The notes under the pieces are model-generated. The model was not told where the DNA came from and ran no database searches. It was given only the letters and a program-made list of their open reading frames with translations. From assembly GCA_031291475.1 (NCBI GenBank), contig JARLIY010000171.1, positions 1 to 64,000 of the forward strand: a stretch of 64,000 bases of DNA. Reading direction: 5' to 3'. Position 1 is the stretch's first letter; every line of letters starts with the position of its first letter. The DNA comes from Xanthobacteraceae bacterium. Its GTDB lineage: Bacteria > Pseudomonadota > Alphaproteobacteria > Rhizobiales > Xanthobacteraceae. A program made the position numbers and the translations under genes. Of this stretch, positions 19,258-28,801 are shown piece after piece.

Positions 19258-20667
19258 ATGGTGATGCTCGAGGCGTGGGAAGGGCTCAAGCCCGACCGCA
19301 AGGCGGTCGAGAGGGTCGTCGGCGCGCTCGCGGCCAACTTCGGCAATCGGCTGGTGACCTCGCAGGCCGTCCGCGAGCAGCACGGCAACACGCTCACCTG
19401 GATCGGCAACCAGCCGCCGGACGCGGTGGTGTTCCCGCAAGCCACCGAGGACGTGCAGCGGATCGTGCGCCTGTGCGCGGCCGAACGCGTGCCGGTGATC
19501 GCCTTCGGCACCGGCACCTCCCTCGAGGGCCAGGTCAACGCGCCGCGCGGCGGCATCTGCATCGACTTCCGCGACATGAACCGCCTGGTTGCCGTGCACG
19601 CGGAAGACCTCGACTGCGTGGTCGAGGCCGGAATGACCCGCAAAAAGCTCAACGAGCAACTGCGCGATCAGGGCGTATTTTTTCCCATCGATCCCGGCGC
19701 CGACGCCTCGCTCGGTGGCATGGCGGCGACGCGCTGCTCGGGCACCAATGCGGTGCGCTACGGCACCATGAAGGACAATGTGCTGTCGCTGAAAGTCGTC
19801 CTCGCCAACGGCGAGGTGATATCGACGGCGCGGCGGGCGAAGAAATCCTCGGCAGGCTACGACCTCACCCGCCTGATGGTCGGATCGGAAGGCACGCTCG
19901 GCATCATCACCGAGCTGACGCTGCGCCTTGCCGGCATACCGGAAGCGATCGCCTCTGGCATTTGTCCGTTCCCTTCCGTGGAAGCGGCATGCAAGGCGAC
20001 AATTCTCACCATCCAGTCCGGCATCCCGGTGGCGCGCATCGAGCTGCTCGACACGCTGCAGGTGCGCGCGTCGAACGCCTATTCGAAGCTCACTCTGCCG
20101 GAAACGCCGATGTTGTTCGTCGAGTTTCACGGCACCGAGGCGAGCGTCGCCGAGCAATCGCAGCGTTTCGGCGAGATCGCGCAGGAATTCGGCGGCGGTC
20201 CGTTCGAACGGGCGACGCAGGCCGAAGAGCGCTCCCGGCTGTGGCAGGCGCGGCACGACGCCTATTGGGCGCAATGCGGGCTGCGTCCGGGGACTTACGC
20301 GCTCGCCACCGACGTCTGCGTGCCGATCTCGCGGCTCGCCGAATGCGTGACCGAGACGCAGCGCGACATCGCCGCCAACAAACTCGTCGCGCCCATCGTC
20401 GGCCATGTCGGCGACGGCAATTTCCACGTCGGGCTGATGGTGGATCTCGGCGACAAGGACGAGGTCGCGCGCGTACACGCATTCCTCGAACGCCTGGTCG
20501 AGCGCGCGCTGGCGATGGACGGGACCTGCACCGGTGAGCACGGCATCGGTCAGGGCAAGATGAAATACCTTCCGGCCGAGCACGGCGAAGCCGCGCTCGA
20601 CACCATGCGCGCGATCAAGCGTGCGCTCGACCCGCTCGACATTATGAATCCCGGCAAGATCGTTTAG
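19258..20667 (+). CDS. FAD-linked oxidase, D-lactate/glycolate dehydrogenase type
   Basis: The 469-residue flavoprotein has a PCMH FAD-binding domain (VVFPQATEDVQRIVRLCA, then VIAFGTGTSLEGQVNAPRGG and GMAATRCSGTNAVRYGTM) and a C-terminal substrate domain. The latter has APIVGHVGDGNFH and GEHGIGQGKMKYL. Such enzymes oxidise D-2-hydroxy acids such as D-lactate or glycolate to 2-oxo acids and pass electrons to cytochromes or quinones. There are no iron-sulfur GlcF or GlcE partners nearby, so a D-lactate dehydrogenase (cytochrome) role is more likely than glycolate oxidase; the exact substrate is uncertain. Confidence 0.88.
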   Translation: MVMLEAWEGLKPDRKAVERVVGALAANFGNRLVTSQAVREQHGNTLTWIGNQPPDAVVFPQATEDVQRIVRLCAAERVPVIAFGTGTSLEGQVNAPRGGICIDFRDMNRLVAVHAEDLDCVVEAGMTRKKLNEQLRDQGVFFPIDPGADASLGGMAATRCSGTNAVRYGTMKDNVLSLKVVLANGEVISTARRAKKSSAGYDLTRLMVGSEGTLGIITELTLRLAGIPEAIASGICPFPSVEAACKATILTIQSGIPVARIELLDTLQVRASNAYSKLTLPETPMLFVEFHGTEASVAEQSQRFGEIAQEFGGGPFERATQAEERSRLWQARHDAYWAQCGLRPGTYALATDVCVPISRLAECVTETQRDIAANKLVAPIVGHVGDGNFHVGLMVDLGDKDEVARVHAFLERLVERALAMDGTCTGEHGIGQGKMKYLPAEHGEAALDTMRAIKRALDPLDIMNPGKIV

Positions 20668-20707
20668 TGGGGGCGCCTATTTCGGTCGCCCGCACTTTTG
20701 CGAGTGC

Positions 20708-21955
20708 TTAAGCCGCCGCCCGTCCCCGCCAAAGCTGCTTGGAAGCCAGCGCCGCACCTTCCGAGAGCGCCTTGAGCTTCGCCCAGGCGATCTGCGGATG
20801 CACGCGGCCGCCGAGTCCGCAATCGGTCGAGGCGATGACGTTCTCGGGGCCGACCGCCTCGGCGAAACGGATGATCCGGTCGGCGACAAGCTCGGGGTCC
20901 TCGATCAGGTTGGTCGAGTGGCTGACGATGCCGGGCAGGATTTTCTTGCCCGGCGGCAGCTTGACGTTCTTCCACAGCTTCCACTCGTGCTCGTGGCGGG
21001 CGTTGGCCGCCTCGAACGAGTAATAGTCGCAGTTGACCGCCAGCATCAGATCGATCAGGTGCTTCATCGGGATGTCGGTGGTATGCGGGCCGTGCCAGCT
21101 TCCCCAGCACAGGTGGAAGCGGATTTTGCTCGGCGACAGCCCTTTGATCGAGTGGTTGAGCGCGTCGATTTGCATCTTGGTGTAGCGCCGATAGCCCTCA
21201 ACGCTCGGTTCGTTCTTCTGCTGATCCCAGTTCTCGCCGATTGCCGGATCGTCGAGCTGAACAATCAGGCCGGCGTCGATGATCGCCTTGTACTCGTCGT
21301 GCATGGCGTCGGCGCAGGCGTACAACAGCTCCTCTTCGCTCTTATAATACTCGTTCGGCATGCGGGCGCAGCTCGCCGGCGCGATCGCATTCATCCACGC
21401 CCCTTCGGTCGATAGCCCTGCCGCCTTGAGGCCAGCCTTGAAGTTGGCGATGTCGCGCTGGATCAAATCCTGGCCCTTGTATTTGATCGGGCCTTTGACC
21501 AGCGGGCTGTGCTCGGTCATGAACTGCTCGGGCAACCCGCAGCCGGATTGCGGGTCGAGATACGCCTCCTGGAACTTGGACATGTCGCGGCGCTCGCCCC
21601 AGTCGCCGACGATGAAATCCTTGGGCGCCATCGGGTGTTTGGTGTGCGCCGACAATGTCGTAAACCAGAGCCCTTGCTTGACGACCTCCACGCCGCCGAG
21701 GCGGCGGATCACATACGACCACCAGGCGCCGTAATCGTATGCCCAGCCCACGGTGTGACCAAGTTCGCCGTCATTGATGAGATCGACGCCAACTTCTTTC
21801 TGGTGGCGGACGACATCGGCCACTGAATTCTTGAGCTCGGCGTCGTAGGCAGCCTCGTCGAACTTCTCGCCCAGGGTCTTCTTCTGGCTCAATTCGAGAA
21901 GCTTCTGCGGGCGCGGCAAGCTCCCCACATGCGTTGTCAAAATCCGGTTAGCCAT
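20708..21955 (-). CDS. MetE-like cobalamin-independent methionine synthase family protein
   Basis: The 415-residue product begins MANRILTTHVGSLPRP, the N-terminal motif of the stand-alone C-terminal MetE domain family. Further motifs are LINDGELGHTVGW, VQLDDPAIGENWD, FHLCWGSWHGPH (metal-ligand His/Cys region) and ASTDCGLGGRVHPQIAWAK near the end. Members transfer methyl groups to thiols or act as epoxyalkane:CoM-transferase relatives. At about 415 residues it is half a full MetE, so the methyl donor is unknown. ATG 21955 is chosen because GAGGAGG lies at a good distance. A second relative lies at 55712. Confidence 0.82.
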   Translation of the reverse strand: MANRILTTHVGSLPRPQKLLELSQKKTLGEKFDEAAYDAELKNSVADVVRHQKEVGVDLINDGELGHTVGWAYDYGAWWSYVIRRLGGVEVVKQGLWFTTLSAHTKHPMAPKDFIVGDWGERRDMSKFQEAYLDPQSGCGLPEQFMTEHSPLVKGPIKYKGQDLIQRDIANFKAGLKAAGLSTEGAWMNAIAPASCARMPNEYYKSEEELLYACADAMHDEYKAIIDAGLIVQLDDPAIGENWDQQKNEPSVEGYRRYTKMQIDALNHSIKGLSPSKIRFHLCWGSWHGPHTTDIPMKHLIDLMLAVNCDYYSFEAANARHEHEWKLWKNVKLPPGKKILPGIVSHSTNLIEDPELVADRIIRFAEAVGPENVIASTDCGLGGRVHPQIAWAKLKALSEGAALASKQLWRGRAAA

Positions 21956-22189
21956 CATTTCCTCCTCACTGTTACGAGCATTGCGTCGCGTTTACAGGCG
22001 GCACTGCGCCAGCCGATGCGGATTTTTATTAAGCTAACAAGAACCGCTCGCCCTCGGCAAGGTGGAGACACAGAATCGCCGGCAAATGCCGCCAAACAGC
22101 GGCGTTGAAGGCGTGCATTCCACATAGGCTTGCTCTAGGCTTGCGGTGGGCACGCGCGTGGGTCCGCTTAAGCGATCAGGGAAGTTGCC

Positions 22190-25100
22190 GTGCAGACGAC
22201 GCTGCTCACATTGGCTGTTGCCGTCATTCTGGCGCTCGTCTCCGCGCTGATCGCTCCGCTTGTCGTCGATTGGAATCGCTACCGCGCGGCGTTCGAACAG
22301 GAAGCGAGCCGGCTGACCGGCCTGAGCGTGCGGGTCAATGGCGCGATAGAGGCGCGCATTCTGCCGACCCCTCGCATCGAGCTGCGTGAGGTCGAAGTAG
22401 GCACGCCCGGCCGGGACCCGCAAGTCAAGGCCGCCAGCATCGAGCTTGAAGTTGGGCTGACGCCCATGCTGCGCGGTGAAGTCCAGGCCACGGAACTTCG
22501 CCTCGTCGGGCCGCAGATCAATCTCGACCTCGACCGCTCCGGCGCGATCGACTGGCCGGCGCCGGCGCCGTCGCTCCGCCCCGACGCGCTCACCATATCG
22601 CGGTTTGACGTCGAGGACGGCCGCCTCATTCTGTCCGATGCCCGGTCCGGCTCGCGCCTCGTTCTGCAAAAACTCCGGTTCAACGGCGATATCCGCTCCT
22701 TCGCCGGACCGTTCCACGGCGAGGGCGCTTTCGTCCTCGGCGATGAGCTTTACGGCTATCGGATTTCCGGCGGCCACGTCGATGAGGATGGCGCGCTCAG
22801 GTTCAAACTTAGTGTCGATCCGTCCAATCGTCCGCTGACGACGCAAATCGACGGCACGCTCAGTTTCGATCGCGGCGTGCCGCAATTCGACGGCGCGCTG
22901 TCGTTGGCGCGCCCGGCCGGCATGACGCTCGTGGGCGGCGAACGGGTGATGAGCGATCCGTGGCAACTGGCCGGCAAGGTTCACGCCACGCCGGTATCGG
23001 CAACGCTGAGCGATCTTGCATTGCAATACGGCCCTGACGAGCGCGCGGTCAATTTTACCGGCAAAGCCGCGCTGGCTTTCGACGAGCATCCGCATCTCGA
23101 CGGCAGTGTGGCGGCCGTGCAGGTGGACGTCGATCGCATGCTGGCCGCGCCGGATGTCACCCACCGGCCGCCTTTCGTCATGCTCGAGAATTTCTTCGAA
23201 ACCTTCGTCGCGGCGGTGAAGCCGCCGATGCCGATCGCGGTCGGCGTCGCTCTCGAAGCGGTCACCGTCGGCGGCACGACGATTCAGTCGCTGCATGGCA
23301 AAGTCAGTTTTGACGCCAATGGCTGGAGCCTCGACGATTTCGCGTTCCACGCACCGGGCTTCACCGAAGTCAATGTCAGCGGCCGGCTCGACAATGGTGC
23401 TGCGGGTCTGGCGTTCAGCGGGCCGGCAAGCCTGCAATCCGCCGATCTGAAAACGTTGATGGCCTGGCTTGAGAGCCGCAGCGACCAGCCGTCCGGTCCG
23501 GCCGAGACCTTGAACGCACGCGCTGCGGTCGCGATCGCCAGCGGCCGCTTTGCGCTCGACCGGCTGTCGGCGGAGCTCAATCAGGAGAATGTGGAGGGGC
23601 GGCTCGATTATACCTGGGCGTCGGCCGACCATCCGGCAGCGCTCGATGGCGAACTTCGCGCGGCCAAGCTCAACGTCGATGCTCTCGTTGCGTTTGCCAA
23701 GGCGGCGGCAGCGGACCGCGCCTTCGAAGTGCCGCGCGAAGTCGCGCTCGTGCTCGATGTCGGCAACGCCACATTCGCTGGAGTCGGTGCGCGCGCGGTC
23801 GATGCCCGCATCAAATTCGATGCCGGGGTCTTGCATATCGACCGGCTGACGGTGGGCGATCTGGGCGGCGCGGCGCTCGACGTCAACGGACGCATCGACG
23901 AATGGTCGTCACAGCCGCGCGGGCAGCTGACGCTCGACGTCAGTGCAAAATCACTGGCCGGGCTGACCGAAGTCGTAGGCCGGTTCGCGCCGCAGGTCGC
24001 CAATTCGTTACGGCCTTTCGCCGATCGGTTGGCGCCGGCGAAAGTGCACGGCACGCTGACCGTTGACCGTGCATCCGCGGCTCGAACGGCCGGGACCGGG
24101 CGCACGGACGCCAAGCTCGACCTCGGCGGCGACCTGGGGGCGATGCGGCTTTCGCTGACCGGACGGGCGACCGGTGAGCCGGCAAAGCCCGGCGCCGCCG
24201 TGCTCAGCATTTCCGGCCGGTTCGATGCCGACGACGGCGGCGCGCTGGTGCGGCTCCTCGATCTCGACAGCGTTCTCGCGGTCGACCAGTTGCCCGGGCA
24301 AATGACGATGACGGCGCGCGGCACGCTCGACGGCGATCTTCGCCTCAGCGGGCTGGCTGCCGCCGGCGGATTTTCCGCGGCTGCCGACGGTATTCTGCAT
24401 CTGCGCGGTGAGCAGGCGCCGAGCGGCAATCTGCAACTCAAAGCCACGGCGGCCGACTTGCGGCCCTTGCGCCGGACGATGACCGGACAGCCTGGCTCGG
24501 GGCCGGCCATTTTGGCAACCGCGATCATCGGCATAGCGGGCGCCGATCTGTCGGTGACGGATCTGGCGATGACCGTCGGCCAATCGTCGTTGCGGGGCCG
24601 GCTCGACCTCAAAGTGGCGAATCCGGTTGCGATCAACGGCGACATTACGGTCAATGGCGCGGATGCCGCTTCGCTGCTGTCGCTGTTGCTCGGGCTGCCG
24701 AGCGCGGCGCCCGGTACCGGCGGGGCCTGGTCGTCGTTGCCGGTCGGCGCCGGCGCATTTGCCGGCTTGAACGGCGAAGTGACTTTCAACGTCGGCCGCG
24801 CCGCTTTGACGCCGGCCTTGACCGCGCGCGATCTTAAGGGCGTCGTGCATTTTCAGCCGCCGGAGATCGCTTTGCGCGACATCGACGGAAGCTTGGCCGG
24901 CGGACGTCTCAGCGGCGAGCTCAGCTTCCGCCGCGATTCCGGTAAATTCACCGGGCAGGGGCACGTCGAGCTTGCCGGGGCAAATGCCGCGACCCTCATC
25001 GCCGCCGAGAAAAATACCGTCGATGGGCAGCTCACGGTGAAGCTGCAAGGCGACAGCGCCGGGCTCAGCCCCGACGGCGTTGTCGGCTCGCTACGCGGCA

Positions 25101-25861
25101 GCGGCACGATCTCGCTGACCAAAGGACAATTCGCCGGTATCGATCCGGCGGCGTTCGACGCCGCCATCCGTGCCGCCGATCAGAGCGGCTCGACCGAGGC
25201 CGCGAAAATTATTCCGGTGGTGACCGCCGCCATGACGAATGGCCGCCTTGCGGTGGCGCAGGGTGCCGCGGAAGTAACCATCGCCGCCGGGCAAGTTCGT
25301 CTCGCCAATGCGACCCTGCAAGGGCAAGGCGGCGCCGAGCTCGCGCTCGACGGAGTCCTCGATCTCAACAAATCGGCAATCGACGCCCGCATGATCCTGT
25401 CGCAGCCGCCGGCGGCGAACGCCTTGATCCGCATGCGGCCAGAGCTCACGATCAGCGTGAGGGGTCCGCTCGCCGCGCCCGAAAGGCGGCTCGACGTGTC
25501 GGCTCTGGTGGGCTGGCTGACTTTGCGCGCGACCGAACAGCAGACCAGGCGGCTCGAATCGATCCAAGCCAATCGGCGGGCGGACGTTTTAAGCGCCGCG
25601 ATTCGCCCGGCGCCGCCTTTAGTTCGCTTCATCCCGCCAAGCGCGGCGCTGGAGGTGACGACACAGGCAAGTGCTCCGTCGTCGCCGTCCGGTGCCCGCG
25701 GATCCGAGCGCCTGCATCCAGAGGCGCCGGCCTTCACCAAGCCGAGCGCGCCGCACGCGACGCTCGACGCCGATAAGCCGGCTGCGACCGTAGGGACGGC
25801 GCAGGCGCCGCAACCCGCGGCGCGCCCGCCGCTTGATTTATTGTTCCGCTCGCAGAATTGA
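22190..25861 (+). CDS. AsmA family protein, large
   Basis: The 1,223-residue envelope protein starts at GTG 22190 with a single hydrophobic anchor (LLTLAVAVILALVSALIAPLVV), followed by DWNRYRAAFEQEASRLTGLSVRVNG, the AsmA N-terminal signature. A very long beta-rich region follows, then the AsmA_2-like C-terminal part (VVGSLRGSGTISLTKGQFAGID). AsmA-like proteins span the periplasm and are linked to phospholipid transport to the outer membrane. The last 120 residues are proline/alanine-rich and probably unstructured. The 3' end overlaps the convergent RHH gene by 24 bases. A smaller AsmA paralogue lies at 46047. Confidence 0.9.
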   Translation: MQTTLLTLAVAVILALVSALIAPLVVDWNRYRAAFEQEASRLTGLSVRVNGAIEARILPTPRIELREVEVGTPGRDPQVKAASIELEVGLTPMLRGEVQATELRLVGPQINLDLDRSGAIDWPAPAPSLRPDALTISRFDVEDGRLILSDARSGSRLVLQKLRFNGDIRSFAGPFHGEGAFVLGDELYGYRISGGHVDEDGALRFKLSVDPSNRPLTTQIDGTLSFDRGVPQFDGALSLARPAGMTLVGGERVMSDPWQLAGKVHATPVSATLSDLALQYGPDERAVNFTGKAALAFDEHPHLDGSVAAVQVDVDRMLAAPDVTHRPPFVMLENFFETFVAAVKPPMPIAVGVALEAVTVGGTTIQSLHGKVSFDANGWSLDDFAFHAPGFTEVNVSGRLDNGAAGLAFSGPASLQSADLKTLMAWLESRSDQPSGPAETLNARAAVAIASGRFALDRLSAELNQENVEGRLDYTWASADHPAALDGELRAAKLNVDALVAFAKAAAADRAFEVPREVALVLDVGNATFAGVGARAVDARIKFDAGVLHIDRLTVGDLGGAALDVNGRIDEWSSQPRGQLTLDVSAKSLAGLTEVVGRFAPQVANSLRPFADRLAPAKVHGTLTVDRASAARTAGTGRTDAKLDLGGDLGAMRLSLTGRATGEPAKPGAAVLSISGRFDADDGGALVRLLDLDSVLAVDQLPGQMTMTARGTLDGDLRLSGLAAAGGFSAAADGILHLRGEQAPSGNLQLKATAADLRPLRRTMTGQPGSGPAILATAIIGIAGADLSVTDLAMTVGQSSLRGRLDLKVANPVAINGDITVNGADAASLLSLLLGLPSAAPGTGGAWSSLPVGAGAFAGLNGEVTFNVGRAALTPALTARDLKGVVHFQPPEIALRDIDGSLAGGRLSGELSFRRDSGKFTGQGHVELAGANAATLIAAEKNTVDGQLTVKLQGDSAGLSPDGVVGSLRGSGTISLTKGQFAGIDPAAFDAAIRAADQSGSTEAAKIIPVVTAAMTNGRLAVAQGAAEVTIAAGQVRLANATLQGQGGAELALDGVLDLNKSAIDARMILSQPPAANALIRMRPELTISVRGPLAAPERRLDVSALVGWLTLRATEQQTRRLESIQANRRADVLSAAIRPAPPLVRFIPPSAALEVTTQASAPSSPSGARGSERLHPEAPAFTKPSAPHATLDADKPAATVGTAQAPQPAARPPLDLLFRSQN

Positions 25862-26140
25862 GTCGGCCATCGGCGGCACCAGCATAGTCTCGCGCGGCGG
25901 TTGGGCGGTTTCGCCCTTGCCGTTCATCCGCGTCTGAAAATGACTGAGTACGAACAGCCGAATCGCCGACGACAGATTGCCGTGCTGGCGTTCGGAGTCG
26001 ATTGCGCCGACGAGGTCGGAGAGGGTCACCCGCCGGCTCGTGGCGATGTCCTTCAGTCCTCTCCAGAATGCGTCCTCGAGACTAACGCTCGTCTTGTGAC
26101 CGGCGATGACGATGGAGCGCTTGACGACCGGCGATTTCAT
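25838..26140 (-). CDS. Ribbon-helix-helix domain protein
   Basis: The 100-residue product begins MKSPVVKRSIVIAGHKTSVS, followed by LEDAFWRGLKDIATSRRVTLSDLVGAIDSE, the strand-helix-helix of the RHH_4 family found in alphaproteobacteria. Such proteins are presumed small DNA-binding regulators. It overlaps the upstream DUF4169 gene by four bases (ATGA), so the two are translationally coupled. Its stop lies inside the end of the convergent AsmA gene. Both small genes lie downstream of fumC, as in related genomes. Confidence 0.88.
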   Translation of the reverse strand: MKSPVVKRSIVIAGHKTSVSLEDAFWRGLKDIATSRRVTLSDLVGAIDSERQHGNLSSAIRLFVLSHFQTRMNGKGETAQPPRETMLVPPMADSILRAEQ

Positions 26141-26325
26141 TGCCCGTCTCCCGTTTCGATCCGGTGCTGGTCGAGACCTTTGCGGGCTTTGTCATTCCGG
26201 GACTGCGCCAAGGCTCGTTCGGCCTTCGGGCGCCCGTGCTCGAGGCGGCTCGCGGCCGCCTCTTGCTCGGCTTGGCGCCGTTTAGCCCGCTTGCGCGCGG
26301 TACGGAGGTTGACGAGGGTGCCCAT
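26137..26325 (-). CDS. DUF4169 family protein
   Basis: The 62-residue, very basic product begins MGTLVNLRTARKRAKRRQAE and ends KGLDQHRIETGDGQ, the characteristic pattern of DUF4169. Its function is unknown; the arginine/lysine-rich helix suggests nucleic acid or ribosome contact (inference). It overlaps the RHH gene start by four bases. No homologue-like extension is seen upstream. It is normal in length for the family. Confidence 0.88.
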   Translation of the reverse strand: MGTLVNLRTARKRAKRRQAEQEAAASRLEHGRPKAERALAQSRNDKARKGLDQHRIETGDGQ

Positions 26326-26787
26326 GCAAAGCTCGGCGGTAACCAGATGGGTGGTAGTCTGGAATAATTACGCCGACACGGTGACGCTGGATCACGGGCA
26401 ACCGACAGCGGAAGGGGTCATGTTCCAAAGTTGCCGTGTGGAAGTGTGGCTATACCGGCTGCGTCGGGCAAGACACGGTTGCTTGAGTGAAAGAAATACC
26501 CATGGCCTGTCCGTAATTTATTCAAATAATGTAAAAGAAGAAGAGCAGCCAAGTTTGCTCAATACATCGACAATTCGACGGTAGCCAGAGAAGGACCCTC
26601 AGTATAACTGCAGCGCGCGGATCGCGAACGCTACTCACGCCCTCAATATTAAACGTCTCAGATCGGTACAGGCCTACTGTCATCAATGACACGAATGCGT
26701 TATTGCGCTCCGTGCATGGGTACTTCACTGCGATATGCCCAAGGTCACGCCTGCCCACTGGGCTGACGCCGGGGCACATCGCCACGC
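26326..26787. other. Gene-free, less GC-rich stretch between fumC and DUF4169
   Basis: In these 462 bases I see no credible gene. The open frames have no start signal or recognisable protein. The part from about 26480 to 26720 is markedly richer in A and T than its surroundings, with runs such as TTTATTCAAATAATGTAAAAG. It may be the worn remnant of acquired DNA. Confidence 0.5.
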
Positions 26788-28179
26788 TCACGGTTCTGGC
26801 CTCGTCATGCGCGCCGGCCGCACCAGGCGGTCGAAGTCCTTACCGGAAATAAATCCAAGCTTGATCGCTTCCTCGCGCAAAGTGCTGCCGTGGGCGAGCG
26901 CGGCCTTGGCGATTTGCGCCGCCTTATCGTAGCCGATCCGCGGCGTCAGCGCCGTCACCAGCATGAGCGAGCGTTCCATCAAGTCGCGGATGCGCGGTTC
27001 GTTGGCGCGGATATCGGCGACGCAAAGATCGGTGAAGGAGACGGTTGCGTCGGCGAGCAGCCGGATCGACTGCAGCACCGCATAGGCGATGACCGGCTTA
27101 TAGACGTTCAGCTCAAAATGCCCCTGGCTTGCCGCCACCGTGACGGTGGTGTCGTTGCCGAACACGCGGCAGCAGACCATGGTCATCGCTTCACATTGAG
27201 TCGGATTGACCTTGCCCGGCATAATCGAGGAACCCGGCTCGTTCGCCGGCAAGATCAACTCGCCGAAGCCAGAGCGCGGGCCGGAGCCGAGGAAGCGAAT
27301 GTCGTTGGCGATCTTGAACAGATCGGCGGCAAGCGCGTTGAGTGCACCGTGCGCGAACACCAGCGCGCCGTGCGAGGCGAGCGCTTCGAATTTGTTCGGC
27401 GCGCTGACGAAAGGCAGCCCGGTCATGGCGGCGACCTTTTTCGCGAGCAATTTCGCGAACGGACGCCTGCTATTGAGCCCGGTGCCGACCGCCGTGCCGC
27501 CTTGCGCCAAGGGGTAAAGCTCCTTCATGCCCGCGCGTAGCCGCGCGATGCCGGATTTCACCTGCGCCGCATAGCCGGAAAATTCCTGGCCGAGCGTGAG
27601 CGGGGTTGCGTCCTGGGTATGGGTGCGGCCGATCTTGACGATGGAGGCAAACTCCTTGGTTTTGGCGTCGAGCGCCTGCTGCAAATGCGTCAGCGCCGGA
27701 ATGAGCCGTCCAGCGATCTCCTGCGCCGCCGCGATGTGCATGGCGGTCGGGAAAGAGTCGTTCGACGATTGGCTCATGTTGACGTGATCGTTCGGGTGGA
27801 CCGGCGACTTCGACCCGAGCGGGCCGCCGAGGCGCTCATTGGCGCGGTTGGCGATCACCTCGTTGAGATTCATGTTGGTCTGCGTGCCGGATCCGGTTTG
27901 CCACACGAGCAGCGGAAAATGATCGTCGAGCTTGCCGGCGATGATCTCCTCGGCGGCCGCAATGATGGCGTTGGCGCGGCGCGCGTCGAGCGATCCGAGT
28001 TCGCGATTGGCTTCCGCCGCCGCGCGCTTGACGATGGCCAGCGCGCGAATGAGCGGCAGCGGCATGCGCTCCTCGCCGATACGGAAGTTCTTGCGCGAGC
28101 GCTCGGTCTGCGCGCCCCAATAGCGATCGGCCGCCACATCGATGGGGCCGAACGAATCGGTTTCGCTTCGGGTCTTCAC
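26788..28179 (-). CDS. fumC: Fumarate hydratase class II
   Basis: FumC catalyses the reversible hydration of fumarate to malate in the TCA cycle as a cytosolic homotetramer. The 463-residue product has [13 protein letters not shown] at the start, [54 protein letters not shown] and the family signature [16 protein letters not shown]. It begins with GTG, whose bases overlap the sspB stop codon (GTGA), so translation is probably coupled to sspB. No inserted or missing parts are seen. Confidence 0.96.
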   Translation of the reverse strand: MKTRSETDSFGPIDVAADRYWGAQTERSRKNFRIGEERMPLPLIRALAIVKRAAAEANRELGSLDARRANAIIAAAEEIIAGKLDDHFPLLVWQTGSGTQTNMNLNEVIANRANERLGGPLGSKSPVHPNDHVNMSQSSNDSFPTAMHIAAAQEIAGRLIPALTHLQQALDAKTKEFASIVKIGRTHTQDATPLTLGQEFSGYAAQVKSGIARLRAGMKELYPLAQGGTAVGTGLNSRRPFAKLLAKKVAAMTGLPFVSAPNKFEALASHGALVFAHGALNALAADLFKIANDIRFLGSGPRSGFGELILPANEPGSSIMPGKVNPTQCEAMTMVCCRVFGNDTTVTVAASQGHFELNVYKPVIAYAVLQSIRLLADATVSFTDLCVADIRANEPRIRDLMERSLMLVTALTPRIGYDKAAQIAKAALAHGSTLREEAIKLGFISGKDFDRLVRPARMTRPEP

Positions 28180-28703
28180 TTCTTACGGAACCGGTCGAGC
28201 CGCACGACCTCGCCGCCGCCATCGGACGGCGGCGGAGCGGCGGCGGGCGGCGCCGGCAAGGCTCCGGCGGTTTTCTCGGCCCCGGATGGGGTCGCCGCGG
28301 TCGCTGATTGTTCCGGCATCGGCGCGCCGCTGGCGGTAGCGTCGCCGCCGATGGTCTCGAACTGGAAACCGAATTGCACCGCCGGATCGAAGAAGGCGGT
28401 CACTGCCTCGAACGGCACCACGATCCGCTCGGCGACGCCGCCGAACGACAGGCCGACATCGAAAGCCTGTTCGGTCACGGCCAGGTCCCAGAATTGGTGC
28501 TGAAGCACGATGGTCATTTCCTGCGGATAGCGACCGCGCATCCGCTCGGAAAGCCGTACGCCGGGCGCCGTGGTGTTGAAGGTGATCTTGAAATGATGCT
28601 CGCCCGGCAGGCCTTTCTTCGCCGCGTCCGCCAGCACGGTGCGCACAACGCCGCGCAACGCCGCCTGCGCGAGAATGTCATAGCGAATGTGGTCAGTGGC
28701 CAT
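28176..28703 (-). CDS. sspB: ClpXP adaptor SspB
   Basis: SspB binds ssrA-tagged proteins and hands them to ClpXP for degradation. The 175-residue product has the compact beta-rich tag-binding domain ([19 protein letters not shown] to [20 protein letters not shown], residues 5-115), with [18 protein letters not shown] typical of alphaproteobacterial SspB. A flexible proline/alanine linker follows. The C-terminal [10 protein letters not shown] resembles the ClpX-binding tail. It lies directly downstream of the tmRNA gene on the same strand. Its stop overlaps the fumC start. Confidence 0.93.
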   Translation of the reverse strand: MATDHIRYDILAQAALRGVVRTVLADAAKKGLPGEHHFKITFNTTAPGVRLSERMRGRYPQEMTIVLQHQFWDLAVTEQAFDVGLSFGGVAERIVVPFEAVTAFFDPAVQFGFQFETIGGDATASGAPMPEQSATAATPSGAEKTAGALPAPPAAAPPPSDGGGEVVRLDRFRKK

Positions 28704-28706
28704 GGC

Positions 28707-28800
28707 GGATGACAGACAACGGATGACGGACGACAGATAAGCAATGAATCATAGAGGTCCAGGATCGATCTGTCCTCCGTCCTCCGTCTGCTGTCCTCTG
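28707..28800. repeat. Inverted heptad-repeat array between ssrA and sspB
   Basis: The left arm units are GGATGAC, AGACAAC, GGATGAC, GGACGAC (28707-28734). The right arm units are TGTCCTC, CGTCCTC, CGTCTGC, TGTCCTC (28771-28798). Aligning 32 bases of each arm by eye gives about 25 complementary positions. It belongs to the same family as 2585-2665 and sits just upstream of the sspB start. Confidence 0.75.
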
Positions 28801-28801
28801 G

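Noticed and set aside
20668-20707. Terminator between the oxidase and MetE-like genes
   Set aside because: Only weak complementarity and no T-run were found.
26522-26791. Minus-strand 89-residue frame after fumC
   Set aside because: No ribosome-binding site, no recognisable sequence, and odd composition.
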